DNA from: Phaseolus vulgaris | Lineage: Eukaryota; Streptophyta; Magnoliopsida; Fabales; Fabaceae | Assembly: GCF_000499845.2 (NCBI RefSeq) | Contig: NC_023750.2 | Location: 15,355,503 to 15,419,502 of the forward strand | Reading direction: 5' to 3' | Length of the DNA stretch: 64,000 nt | Shown: positions 24,701 through 36,426 of the stretch, piece by piece | Numbering within the stretch: position 1 is the first letter of the stretch | Layout of the letters: each line of letters begins with the position of its first letter | The notes under the pieces: model-generated | Told to the model about the DNA's origin: nothing | Seen by the model: only the letters and a program-made list of their open reading frames with translations | Database searches by the model: none | Made by a program: the position numbers and the translations under genes

Positions 24701-25390
24701 AGCGCAGTGATCCAAAACGACTCTCTGTTGCACATACTATTTAGCCGCCGGCCAGACTTGAAGCCACTCTTCGGAAACCAGGAATCTGTCTAGTCTACTC
24801 TTTGCAGTTCCGTTTGCTTTAAACCAGGTAAACTTTTTCTCTACACACGGAATATCCACCCATCCATTGGCTTCAATAAAATTGTTAAAACCTTCCATTT
24901 CCTTCCTTTGACTTGAGTGTCCTCTAATCCCTTTCCTCTCATCTGCCCTCCTTACGGCATTGAAATCACCACATAAACACCAGACCGGATTTTGGTGGGA
25001 TTGCTTGAACATCGTTAATGCCTCCCACAAGTGGATTTTGTCTTGTATGTTACATGTTGCATAAACATTTACCACCACACAATGACGTTTTGCCTGTAAG
25101 TGATAACCTTCAATAGCAATAAAACCAGTACCTACAACATGGTTCCCGTATTCAAAAGCTTCCTTGTTCCACATTGTTATCATGCTTCCTGCCCCGTTAA
25201 TCCCTTCATGGTGAACCCAACCAATGTTACAACTTCCCCACAAAATAAAACATCTAGCATCTGAGAACGAAGTAGTTTTTGTTTCCTGCAAACAAAGAAT
25301 CTCAGCACCCTCCTTAAGCACGGTTTGACTCAGATACCTTGCTTTCGTCCCTCCTCCCAACCCTCTAATGTTAAGGTTGACTATAATCAT
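21718..25390 (-). pseudogene. LINE-B ORF2: endonuclease, reverse transcriptase, zf-RVT region
   Basis: The ORF starts MIIVNLNIRGLGG (25390). The APE-type endonuclease shows LQETKT, GDFNAV and SRLDRFLVS. A single in-frame TAG at 24739-24737 separates it from LDHCALVLK, the expected S/L-D-H endonuclease box, so the stop interrupts one protein. The RT follows (GPDGFNFNFIKSCWEVL, FKVDFEKAYDSVRWNFL, RGLRQGDPMAPFLFLVVAEG, QFADDTLFM). A frameshift near 23257 moves reading to another frame at LFFVVSGLKVNFHKSKLTGI. The C-terminus carries the plant LINE zf-RVT region (CALCNRSDESSQHLFLECV). Repairing one stop and one frame would give about 1,220 residues, the normal size. Confidence 0.92.
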
Positions 25391-27540
25391 GGTAACTCCT
25401 TCGCACTGCCCACCCTAAACATCTCTTTATCGTTCTTGTTCCTTACCTCTAAACGGTCCAGTTCTCCAACCAAAATCCCCTCACCCCCTGAGCACTCCAT
25501 TCCTAAGTTACGTCCCAACTCCCAAATTCTAACGGATTCCGCATCCTTAATTTCCAACTTAAACCGATCGTTGCATTGGTGAATATCAGTACTCGATTCC
25601 GCGAAAGAACAGAGGCTAAGTTTCGAAGGAGAATTTACCCCATTATGGAGTGACCCTACTCCCCCATTCGACCTCCACTTCTGTTGAGCAGATTGCGTGC
25701 CATGCCCCCGCATAGACCGTAGCCGTCGGAATTCCGGTGATAGCTTGCGACTCACAACTCCATCTGAACAGGCCTCGTTTTCGGCGTTTGTTTCTTCAGC
25801 ATTGATCGTGTTGCCCCACTTGACGCTTCCGCTTGATTGAGGGTCCGAGCTCCCCGTAGAAGACCCCTCGCCCTCGCTACTACGGCGAATTGCCTGGCAT
25901 GGATTTCCATCGGATTCGCTCACCTGCACACAACGTAGAGACACTTTTTCCCCTTTGCTTCCAGATGTTGGGCCCCTTGCTACCAATTCTTTACTAACCG
26001 TACCCCTATTAGCTGATTGGGCCTCACTTTGCTTAAGCCCAGTAGCTAAAGAATTGCACTCATAGGCCCCTTTCATTAGGTTAGCCAGCGAATCCTGTAA
26101 CATTTTGCAAGCTTCGTTGACTTGGTATACAGTATCAACAACTGCCCCACTTTCAGACCCTCCTTGCACACGTTTTGCCATATTAATGAAAGAAAAACCA
26201 CCTTTAGACTAACACCCCTTATCACTCAGAGCCTTATTCCCTACGAACTTTCTGTTTGCTGGTACCGAGATCGGGGTCTGCCCCACCGCCTCGGATACCT
26301 CGTCCCGCCGCATACCGCCGCTTCCAAGGTCGTCTTCTTCATCAGACGACTTTTTAGAATGACAAGTTTCCTCCACAACGGTGTCCGAGGACGAAATGCT
26401 GTCGGACGATGCATAATGGTCATCGAGGCAAGAACATACTCCTCTTTCATTGCTGGTTATCTCTTCTATGACCACAATATTACAGAGTTGCCCATTAATC
26501 CTAAAATCCTTCACCATTTCAGCTTTGCATGCTTTGCGTAACCTCACCTGCAGACGAGCATACTCCAAGTTCTCCCACCGCCGAGTAGGTTCATCAATTT
26601 TAACCAAGGACGCTACTTCTCCAATCACCTTCGAGAAGCATTGTTCGTTCCACAGGGTTAATGGGATTCCATAACACCTTACCCATACCATTTTATGCTC
26701 TGCTACGTAAGACTCAGACCAGGGCTCGATATCATCGAAAAGGGAGACGAACCATTCTTTATTAAGCTTAATGATATCATCCATACTTTCACCAGCTTTA
26801 GGTGTTAGAAGCACTAGATTATCACCCATACCTCTAAGCTTAATACTACTCATTCCCCCCTTGACAAACTCTTCACTCAAAGATTCGAAGGAGATGTCAG
26901 GAGACATCCATCCGACTGCACTTGAAACCAGCCACGCCGGTGCATTTGAAGTTGTTTCAAAAGCAGGGCCAGTCCATCTATCTTTTACCGACTTACATAC
27001 AACCTCAGCATAGGACTGGTTAGGTTTCAGGTTCTCACCCTTTCGGACTGTTTTGTGTTCGTGCCAACCCTCATTTTCCTTGTTCTTGCCGTGAGGGCTC
27101 CTAACTCGAAAGATAGCATTCGTAGATGTACTTGGCCTCCTCTTCATGACTTTGATCTCTGCTCTTCTGTACTTTGGAACATTAACATAAAGTTTGAAGT
27201 TGCCAATGTGAATCCGATCCAGTTGCTTTTCCAGCTTAGCCTCATTGGGACCAGGATAAAATCGCACGAAACCATATCTTCTTCCCCACCTGTTTGGCCT
27301 TCTAGAGATGAATACCTCTTTTACTCTAGCCCACTTTCTGAAGATCCTAAACATCTCATGCTCTCCATGGCTGTCGGGAAAATTCGAGAAAAAGAACGTT
27401 ATTGAGTCCCCTTCCCCGGAGTTATTTACCGACGCTGCTGCCTTAAAGTCTGCCTCTCTTCTCCAGACCTCTTCCCTTTTCCCCCTCCACCTTACCTCCT
27501 TCCCTCTACCGTAGTCTCTACCGTAGTCTCTTACCGCCAT
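25387..27540 (-). pseudogene. LINE-B ORF1: RRM-type RNA-binding protein
   Basis: Translation from 27540 gives a basic N-terminus rich in RDYGR repeats, then an RRM-like domain at about residues 45-125 (SITFFFSNFPDSHGEHEMF ... RYGFVRFYPGPNEAKLEKQL). A DUF4283-like middle segment follows (WVRCYGIPLTLWNEQCFSKV). A TAG at 26211-26209 ends this frame. The same frame is open again from there to 25387 (serine-rich, SSEGEGSSTGSSDPQSSGS), suggesting one ORF1 of ~700 residues broken by one stop. Its TGA overlaps the ORF2 start as ATGA. ORF1 proteins bind the element's own RNA in the retrotransposition particle. Confidence 0.85.
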
Positions 27541-27828
27541 TGATTACGGGGGTATTATTTTAATTCTTTTCCCAAATAAAAAACTGCACTGTTAATGATG
27601 ATTGTGTGGCATAATCTTAAACTGGTATGTTTTAAAGTGATTTTATGCGTTTATCTATGTGCTTCCATAGAATCATTTTGTTCACACATTTTATTTAATG
27701 TTTGATCACTGCTATTATAGGAAATAAGACATATCCTGCACCCATTGCTTTTAATTGTATTGATGTTGATGTCTTGCTTGTTTTCTTCAACATTTGGACT
27801 ACTGTACAGGTTTCTTCTCCCAGCATCA
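27541..27828 (+). pseudogene. Copied CDP-DAG synthase fragment, segment 2 (intron 4 and start of exon 5)
   Basis: This is the reverse complement of about 13727-14008 of the source gene. It includes the intron 4 acceptor and the first ~20 nt of exon 5 (gtttcttctcccagcatca). It follows the LINE-B target duplication and is interrupted at 27829 by the first TIR element. Exon 5 continues at 39861. Confidence 0.9.
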
Positions 27829-29361
27829 TTTTGTTTGGATTAAAAGTTGTGGGTGAGTGGAAAGTTGAGAGTGTGGGTGAGTGGAAGTGTGAAGAAAGTG
27901 TGGAGAAAGTTGAGGGTGTTTGGATTGGGAGATGTTAGAGTGAATATGTGAATAAAGTTTATTGAAAAGTATGAATGATGTGATAGTTGTGAGAGTATTT
28001 TAATATATTTTGAATAGTGTAAATTGTAAGATTACAAATTTACCCTTGTATATAAATAAATAGGAAAATGAAATATTAATGTTAAATTTTTGTTAATAGA
28101 TAATTTTAATATTATTAATGATTATTTAATAAATTTTATGGTATATAAATATATAAATATATAATTTTTATTAATTATGATTTTGATTACTATTAATAAT
28201 AACATTAATATAATTTAAGAAAACATGTCATGAACATTAATTAGTTGCAAAAATATAAAAAGTTATTATATTTGATGTAGAGAGATAAATACATGTTAAT
28301 TTGAAATTATGCAAATTATTACAATATTTTTTTAATTTTTTTAATTTTAACATTAATAAATTATGTTAAATCTAAAAAAATTAAAATCCTAAACATTATA
28401 AATTTTGAATTCCATTCTGTCAAAATAAATTTTTTAAATAAAAATTTCTATTTTTTATAAACAATTCATTTTTTAAAAAATAATTACTTTCTACATTTAT
28501 TATTAAAAAATCAGATTTCTTCTCATAAGTTTGACTGTTTTTTTAATTAATACAACATTTTTTATAAATTTTTTAATTATAACATGAACAATTTATGTCA
28601 GATATAAAAAAATCCTACAAATTTTTAATTCCATTATGTAAACATATTCATTTTTAATTCCATTATGTAAACATATTCATTTTAAAACATAAAAATTATC
28701 TACATTTATTACTATAAATTGAAATTTCTTATCTAAACTTTTTCTTTCTGCTTTCTTAACTTACTAAAACATTTATTTTGATTTTGTAATTTATAATATT
28801 AATTTATAAAAACCCTACACATTACAAATTTCTATTTCCAGTTGTAAAAATATTCAGTTTAAATAAATAAATTTTTTCTTATAAATAATTAAATGTTATA
28901 AAAAAAAAATGACTACAACATTTTTTTAATGTTTTTAATGATAACATTAATAATTTATGTCAAATCTAAAAAAAAATTAACTAAACATTATAAATTTTTA
29001 TATCCATTCTGTAAAAATATTATTTAGAAATAAAAAGCTATTTTTATAAAACAATTTAATTTTTAAAAACTAATAACTATCAACATTTATTATTAGAAAT
29101 TCAATTTTTTTCTCTAAACTTTTTTGTCTTTTTAACATTAAAATTACTATAACATTAAAATAAATAATTAAAAAACCTGAATAGAATGGAGGCCTATGGT
29201 GGCATGTAAGAGAAAAGAGAAAAGAAGGGTAGAAAAGTAATATTTTACATATGATGTGGCACTTGCTATGCACTCTCTCCTTTCTCTTCATTTTGGAGAA
29301 GATGCAATATGCCCTCCACTTTACCTGCAGTCTCTCCCTCACCCACATACATAACTGAAAG
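27829..29361. mobile_element. TIR element 1, left part (ends at 37165-37229)
   Basis: It starts ttttgtttggattaaaag, a shortened form of the GGCTTTGTTTGGATTAG end of elements 2 and 3. The next ~200 bp match theirs in the same orientation (gagtggaagtgtgaagaaag, taagattacaaatttaccc). There is no coding frame. From about 28320 to 29150 the interior is AT-rich with about four diverged internal repeats built on aacattaataatttatgtca and ccattctgt(c/a)aaaat; a 31 bp unit is duplicated at about 28622-28682. The element is split at 29361 by the CRM-like LTR element; its other end is aagcaaacggtacc at 37229. The TTA border type fits PIF/Harbinger. Confidence 0.6.
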
Positions 29362-30094
29362 TGATGGCATTCTCATGGAGCTCTTCTTGGATGTTGAAGA
29401 ATATGGTGCGGAAGCTAATGGTGAAAGTGGGCAAGGACCTCCTAGGAGTTGTGGTGTCCTTGAAGGTGCATGTATTGTATGGAAAGAGGGAGGTTCGGCC
29501 AGCCCCCTTGGTAGATGGTGAAGAGAAGATTAGGTCCTAGAAACTAGGCAAAGGCAATGTATGGCACAATATGGGCAGCATAACATTACTCTCATTAATC
29601 TTGCAAATACAAGTGATGGGCTTCTCCTTTTATAGGCTAAGGAGGTCGTAAATCCTAAGCTAAGAGAAGATGAAATGCTTCCTAAATGAAATGGAAATTA
29701 CTCCACATGGAGCACATGGGCACATGGCCGACCATGTGAGGCAAAGTTCTAGAATGTGCACAAAATCTAAGGTAAATCACATATAAGACAAGTTTATGCT
29801 TTCTAACACTACACTAACTACTAAGCCACCCCTAATGGGCCTCCATGTAGCATGTATAAGTTCTTCTCCCTCCAATCCGTTGCTTGACCCATTTGTGCGT
29901 GAAGGTGCTTGGTCATGGACCTAGTGATAGGTCCTAGACGGTCTAGGCTTCCTCCTAGACGCTCCTTTTGTAGCCGCCCCTCATCTTGTGCTAGACGCTC
30001 TCCTCTTGAGTCTAGACGCTCCCCACATGGGTCTAGACGGTCTAGACTTGGAACTTGGCTTTCATAGTGTGGTGAGCTTGGCCTTCCTCCATCA
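29362..30094 (-). repeat. 3' LTR of the CRM-like element
   Basis: 733 bp. Its first 274 bp in the element's direction (30094 to 29821) still encode the C-terminus of the polyprotein. That part holds five to seven copies of a tctagacgctc-like motif. Confidence 0.93.
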
Positions 30095-33000
30095 TCCCCT
30101 CCCCCTTGGAAAGGATTTTTCCTCAAATCCATCTCGTCCTCATCGTCATTGGTACCTACAAATGGAGAAAGATCAATTACATTAAAAGTGTCATGTACTC
30201 CATATTCAAGAGGTAGGTCCAATTTGTATGCATTGTTATTGACTCGCTTGAGGACTTGAAAGGGTCCATCACCTCGGGGACTTAGTTTGGACTTCCTTTG
30301 AGTTGGAAATCGATCTTTGCGAAGGTGAAGCCAAACTAAGTCTCCTTCCTCAAAAATTATTTCTTTCTTCCCTTTATTGTTGTATTTGGTGTACTTCTCA
30401 TTTTGTTGTTGTATTTGGATTTTAATCTTCTCATGCATTTTCTTTATAAAATCGGCTTTGATTACTCCTTCCTTATGCACAAATTCTTGTGGATTAGGGA
30501 GAGGTAACAAATCCATAGGTGTGAGAGGATTAAATCCATATACTACTTCAAAAGGAGAAGCATTAGTAGTCTTGTGGACTACTTGGTTGTAAGCAAACTC
30601 AATGTGGGAAAGATACTCATCCCAAGATTTATGGTTTCCCTTCATGATAGCCCTAAGCATAGTCCCAAGAGATCGGTTGAATACTTTAGTTTGGCCATCC
30701 GTTTGAGGATGACAAGAAGTTGAAAATTGTAGTCTTGTTCCAAGTTTGCCCCAAAGAGTTTTCCAAAAGTGGCTTATGAACTTGGGATCTCTATCGGATA
30801 CTATACTTCTAGGGAGACCATGAAGTCTCACCACTTCTCTAAAGAAGAGTCTAGAAATATTTTGAGCATCATCTACCTTGTGGCAAGGAATAAAATGGGA
30901 CATTTTGCTAAAACGGTCTACTACCACAAAGATAGAGTCATGGTCTCTTCCAGTCCTAGGGAGTCCTAAAATGAAATCCATGCTAATGTCTTCCCAATGA
31001 GCATTTGCAATCGGCAAAGGGGTGTAGAGTCCATGAGGCATTGTTCTAGACTTTGCTTTTAAACATGATATGCATCTAGAACAATGTCTTTGAACATCTT
31101 TTCTCATGTTTGGCCAATAAAATTTTGCTTTCAAAAGGTCTAGAGTCTTATCAACTCCAAAATGGCCCATGAGTCCCCCCTCATGTGATTCCTTGACAAG
31201 GAGTTTCCTATGTGTACCTTGGGGAATGCAAAGTTTTCCTTCTTTAAAGAGATATCCCTCGGTCACATAGTAACCTCCTTGCGCTCTATGTTGACATTGG
31301 GCATAGATGGATTAAAGTTCTTGATCCTCTTGGTAAAGCTCTCTTATGTGATCAAATCCAAGAATTTGGGCACCCAATTTCGAAAAGAGTGTATGCCGCC
31401 TTGAAAGAGCATCGGCCACTATATTGGTGCTTCTTTTCTTGTATTTGATTACATAAGGAAATTGTTCAAGAAACTCCATCCATTTAGCATGTCTCTTGTT
31501 GAGTTTGTGTTGGCCCTTTAAATATTTTAAAGACTCGTGATCACTATGGATGACAAATTCTTTGGACACAAGGTAGTGTTCCCAAGTCTTTAGGGCTCGC
31601 ACAAGAGCATAGAGCTCTTTGTCATAGGTGGGATAGTTGAGGGTGGCACCATGGAATTTTTCACTAAAATATGCAATGGGGTGTCCACCTTGCAACAATA
31701 CCGCACCTGTGCCTACCCCCGATGCATCACATTCTATCTCAAAAGTTTTGGAAAAATTTGGAAGAGATAGAATTGGTGCATTGGTGAGTTGAGCTTTTAG
31801 CCTTTGGAAGGCTTGCTCATGCTTATCATTCCAACAAAATGCAACATCTTTTTTTACAAGTTCATTCAAAGGAGAAGCTAGACTTGAAAAATTAGGCACA
31901 AACCTTCTATAGAAGCTAGCTAACCCATGAAAACTCCTTACATCACTTACATTTTGTGGAGTGGGCCATTCTCAGATGGCTTTGATTTTCTCGGGGTCAA
32001 CATGCACCCCCCTTTTGTTGACTATGAAACCTAAGAAAACTACACTATCTACACAAAAGGTGCACTTATCCCTATTGGCAAAAAGACTATTTTTCCTAAG
32101 CACTAGAAGAACTTCCCTAAGGTGACTTAGATGGTCTTCTAGGGTTTTACTATACACTAGGATATCATCAAAATAAACTACTACATATTTACCTATGCAA
32201 TCTCTCAAGGTATGATTCATGAGCCTCATGAATGTACTAGGGGCATTAGTGAGCCCAAAGGGCATCACCAACCACTCATATAATCCAAATTTGGTCTTAA
32301 AAGCGGTTTTCCATTCATCACCCTCTTTGATTCTAATTTGGTGATATCCACTTTTAAGGTCAATTTTAGAGAATATGGTTGACCCATGTAGTTCATCAAG
32401 CATATCATCAAGCCTTGGGATTGGCTGCCTATACTTGATGGTGATGTTGTTGATTGCTCGACAATCACAACACATGCGCCATTTTCCATCTTTTTTGGGC
32501 ACCAACAAGACAGGTACAGCACAAGGGCTTAGGCTCTTTTGAACCCAACCCTTCTCCAACAAGTCTTGAACTTGTGATTCTATCTCCTTGGTTTCCTTGG
32601 GGTTTGTTCTATAAGCGGGCCTATTTGGTAGGCTTGCCCCCGGAATGAAGTCAATTTGATGTTCTATACCTCTAATGGGAGGGAGTCCAATGGGTCCCTC
32701 ATTAGAGAATATATCTTCAAATTCACTTAAAAGTTTTTCTATTTGAGGAGGTAGATTCATGAGTTCATTACTTGTGACAGTGCATGTAAGTGTTCCTTTA
32801 CAAAAGACTAGGCTTGGTTGTTCAACAAGAAGCAAATTTTCCAAAACATTTTCAAAAGACTTTTCTTGTTGAGCAACCTTGTGGGAAGGGACACTCTTCT
32901 CCCACGCCTTCCTATCCCTAAGGATTTTCTCTTTTTCTAGCGCTTTTTTTATTTTATTTTCCTCATCCCTCTTTTGTTTCATTTGTATTTGGTCTTTCAC

Positions 33001-34565
33001 CACTTGAGAATGTGGTAAAGGACTAAGTACAAATTTCTTATGCTTGTAGGTGAAGGAAATCTCGTTAGTGAGACCATCATGCAAGGTTTTCTTGTCAAAT
33101 TGCCATGGTCTCCCTAATAAGATGTGGCAAGCTTCCATAGGCACTACATCACATAAAATTTTGTCTTTGTAGTTCCCTATGGAAAACTTGATTTCCACTT
33201 GCTTATCTACACTTAGTTCCTCATTTTCATTAAGCCATTGTAGTTTGTAAGGTTTTGGGTGAGGAACTATTTGTAGATTAAGCTTTTCCACCATTCTAGC
33301 ACTACAACAATTACAACTAGATCCACTATCCACAATGAGGGAACATATGTTTTCTAAAACATTGCATCTTGTATGGAATATGTTCTCTCTTTGTGTTTCT
33401 ATGGATGTGCTAGGGTGATTGTTGAGGGTTCTCCTAATCATAAGCAATTCTCCCTCTAGTGGAGCTACCCTCTCATCCTCTCCCCCTTCCTCTCTCTCAC
33501 TAGGCTCATCCTCGCCACTAGTGTATTCATCTACACCCTTTAAAAACAAAGTCCTTTGGTTTGGGCATTGTGCTTGCACATGCCCTCTACCATAGCACTT
33601 AAAACACTTAACATCTCTAGCTCGGATGGGTGGGGTGGAGGTTTCTTTGGTTAAGGGTTTGGTAGGTTCTTTTTGTTTTTCTCTTGATGTGCTACCCTCC
33701 CTTCTATATTCTTTCTTGGGATAAAAGCTAGAATAGGAACTCACCCTTTGACTTGAAGTTTTGCGCAAAATTTGTTGTTCAACTTTAATGCAAAGTTGAA
33801 CCAAGTCATTCAAGTCTTGGTAGGGAAGGAGTTCTACCCTATCTCTTATCTCAAGTGAAAGGCCACTAAGGAACCTAGCTATGGTGGTGTCCTCCTCATC
33901 CCTAATGGATGCTCTCATCATGTAGAGCTCCATTTTCTGCCTATACTCTTTCACACTCATGTTCTTTTGTTGGAGTCTTTGGAGCTTGTCCATCAACTCC
34001 CTATGGTAGTAGGAAGGTATGTGGCGACGTCTTAGGGCTCCCCTAAGGTCATTCCAATACGTATGGGAGGTTCCCTATGAAGACGTCTTTCTCTTTCGAG
34101 AGAGGTCCACCAATACATGGCGTTCCCTTGGAAGCTAAGGGCGGCTAGGGGTACCTTGCGTTCTTCACTCACCCTATGGCAAGCAAAGAGTTGTTCTACT
34201 TTCATCTCCCAATCTAGGTAGATTTCTACATTCTCCTTACCATGGAAGTGAGGTAGGTCTACTCTAACCTCCCTTGGCCCCTCTTGCTCCCTTTGCCTAT
34301 TTCTTCTAGGGGGTGGTTGGTAATAGTCATTGATTCTAAGGCTCCCCTCCCCTAGAGACTCATTACTTTTAGATGCATGAGTATGAGATTTTTTTGATTT
34401 TTGTGACTTCTCTTCTTGGGCTTTAGTCAACTCATTAATTTTAGTCTCATTCTCCAATTGTCTAAAAGAAATCATTTGCACAGCTTGTGAAACTTCTTTC
34501 AAAAGAGTTTTTATAGATTTTACTTCACTTTCAATAGACTTTGGAGAATGAGAAGAAGAAGACAT
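29821..34565 (-). pseudogene. CRM-like gag-pol polyprotein (gag, PR, RT, RNase H, integrase)
   Basis: Gag starts at 34565 (MSSSSHSPKSIESEVKSIKT) with a coiled region and a capsid-like domain (WWTSLERERR). A 1-nt loss near 34070 shifts the frame; gag resumes as MDKLQRLQQKNMSVKEYRQK with a zinc knuckle CFKCYGRGHVQAQC. Then come protease (LIVDSGSSCN), RT (FSKIDLKSGYHQIRI, VVYFDDILVY), an in-frame TGA at 31974-31972, RNase H ([29 protein letters not shown]), a TAA at about 31314, and integrase with HHCC (HFGVDKTL...CSRCISC) and the core. The integrase residue 36 after the second catalytic D, normally E in GQTE, is K (DGQTKVFN). The C-terminal tail, rich in ERL/DRL repeats, is encoded inside the 3' LTR and ends LGVA at 29821. 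The element cannot move on its own product. Confidence 0.9.
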
Positions 34566-36426
34566 GACTAAAGCTTTGTGTATACAAGTATTTTACCTTG
34601 AGAAAATTTAGGAAAGTCAAAGAAGGTAGTTTTCCAGGTAAGGGAGGTGAGTCACAATGGACTACTTAAATACCAAGCCTTTGCCTTAGCCAAAAACTAT
34701 CCCTCAATGTCTTCGCACAAAGCTTTCTCTTAGTAAACCCCTTAGAACACAATTAAGTTGAGAAATCAGATTTTAATGCAAGAAAACAATGCAAGCTAAC
34801 TAATTAACCAAGCAAGGATTAACAAAGCTTAAACAAAGCAACACAATTGAAAAAGCGAAACTAATTAAGCAAGAGATGCAATTAAAAACAATTAACAATT
34901 GCTAAACTAAATAGTTCTACACTAGTTGGCCCTAGGTGAGGCTTCTTGGACACTTGGAGCCCTTGAAGACACACTCACCGTCTAATCACGTAATTAAAGA
35001 AGTGATTAACAAAAGTTAAGTTGCAAAGAAAATTAAGAAAACTCCCTTTGTTGATCTTTTTATGCTATGGCACTTCCTTGGTTGTCTTTTCTTTGTTGGG
35101 CCCTCCAAGTGTTTGTGGTGTTTTTTTTGGTAAGTAATTGTTTCTGCCCTTGCCTTTGTTCCTCTTAATTAGGGACTTAATTCTCCAATCAAGCACCTAT
35201 CAAGCAAACTAGACCTCACTCAAGTCAAATTTCCACTCAAATAAGCACCAATTGAGAATAAATCCAACACCAAATTTAGAGGCCAAAGAATTAAAGCAAG
35301 AAACAATTTAATTAGAAAAACAGTACCACACAAATGGAGTTAAATTGTGATAACTAGAAAGAGTTCCAAGAAATATTAGACAAGCAAATAAAGGTACTCA
35401 AATAAAGGTAGGCACACAAAATGGATCCTAAGAATAGCACTAGAATTGATTTCAAAATAAAAAACAGCACCACTGAAAAAATTGTTGTGGGTCAGAGAAC
35501 GTGATTTTCCCCGATTTATGCTGAGTTGTCCTTTTAAGATTTGCTTCTGAAAATTTATATGCAAATAATTCAAGATCTTAACTAAATTCTGGCGTTGGTT
35601 TCACTCCAAACGTATGAACCATTTTTTTTTAATAAAATTTTCAAAATAAGTGTTCAGTTACGCCAACTGTAGCGCCAGATTTGCACACTGTTTTTATAAT
35701 ATTTATCATTTTTTTTCTATTGACTCTTTTGAGCTGATTCTTTTTTTTTTCTTTTCTGTAACACCTCAATCTTGCATAATCTAGAGAATCAAAAATTTCC
35801 TATGTAGGAAAATAATTTTTTTAAACAAAACAGCCAGCACAGAGTTATGTAAAACAGGGGATTCTGTAAAAACTGGAAAAAACAGCAAGATACCAAAATA
35901 TAAACACAATGGAATTGATGAAAAGGAATTTGTGTAGATCTAAACACAAATATGAACTCAAGCTAAAAATAAAAGGCACCAAAAGATAAAAAAAACACAG
36001 CAGATTCAAAACAAATATTTAGACCAAAATCAAGAAACAAATAAGCCAAACAAAGTACTACTATGATTTGATGACATTTTGGAAAAAACATGACTAGACA
36101 AAACACATATAGATTCAGAAATTAAAAGACTCAAAGAGCATAAAATGAACCAAATAAAATTGCAATAAGGACTCAAATACCTAAAATAAAAACAGCAACT
36201 CAAAGTGTATGGAATCCTACCAAAAAATTGCACAAGGATTGCTCAAGATCAATTGAACAAGATGCACCGATTGGAATTTCCAAACAGCACACCAAATCAA
36301 AGCAAAAAATTAAAAACAGCAAGACAAAAATGAAAACAAGATGAACAACATGAAATAAAGAAGGACTCAAAATGAAAATGACCAAGAACTACTCATCTTT
36401 GAAGAACCTATGCTCATGATACCAAA
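34566..36426 (-). other. 5' leader of the CRM-like element
   Basis: This 1.86 kb non-coding region lies between the primer-binding site (minus strand, from 36426 down) and the gag start. It is A-rich on the plus strand and has no long frame. It presumably holds the packaging and leader sequences. I saw no clear subelement. Confidence 0.6.

Larger units (their letters stand above)
20614..27540 (-). mobile_element. LINE-B: nearly full-length L1-type LINE
   Basis: Read on the minus strand, the element runs from an ORF1 start codon at its very 5' edge (27540) through ORF1 and ORF2 to a poly(A) tail, seen as 22 T's at 20614-20635. The 11 bp tgattacgggg flanks it on both sides (20603-20613 and 27541-27551), a clear target-site duplication. 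Total length is 6.9 kb. One in-frame stop in ORF1, one in ORF2 and one frameshift make it inactive. It sits inside the copied intron 4. Confidence 0.93.

Noticed and set aside
27702..27938. 78-residue frame beginning [20 protein letters not shown]
   Set aside because: It reads copied intron 4, a little of exon 5 and the start of TIR element 1; the parts belong to different units.
29309..29521. 70-residue plus-strand frame
   Set aside because: It crosses the border between TIR element 1 and the CRM-like LTR and has no homologous wording.
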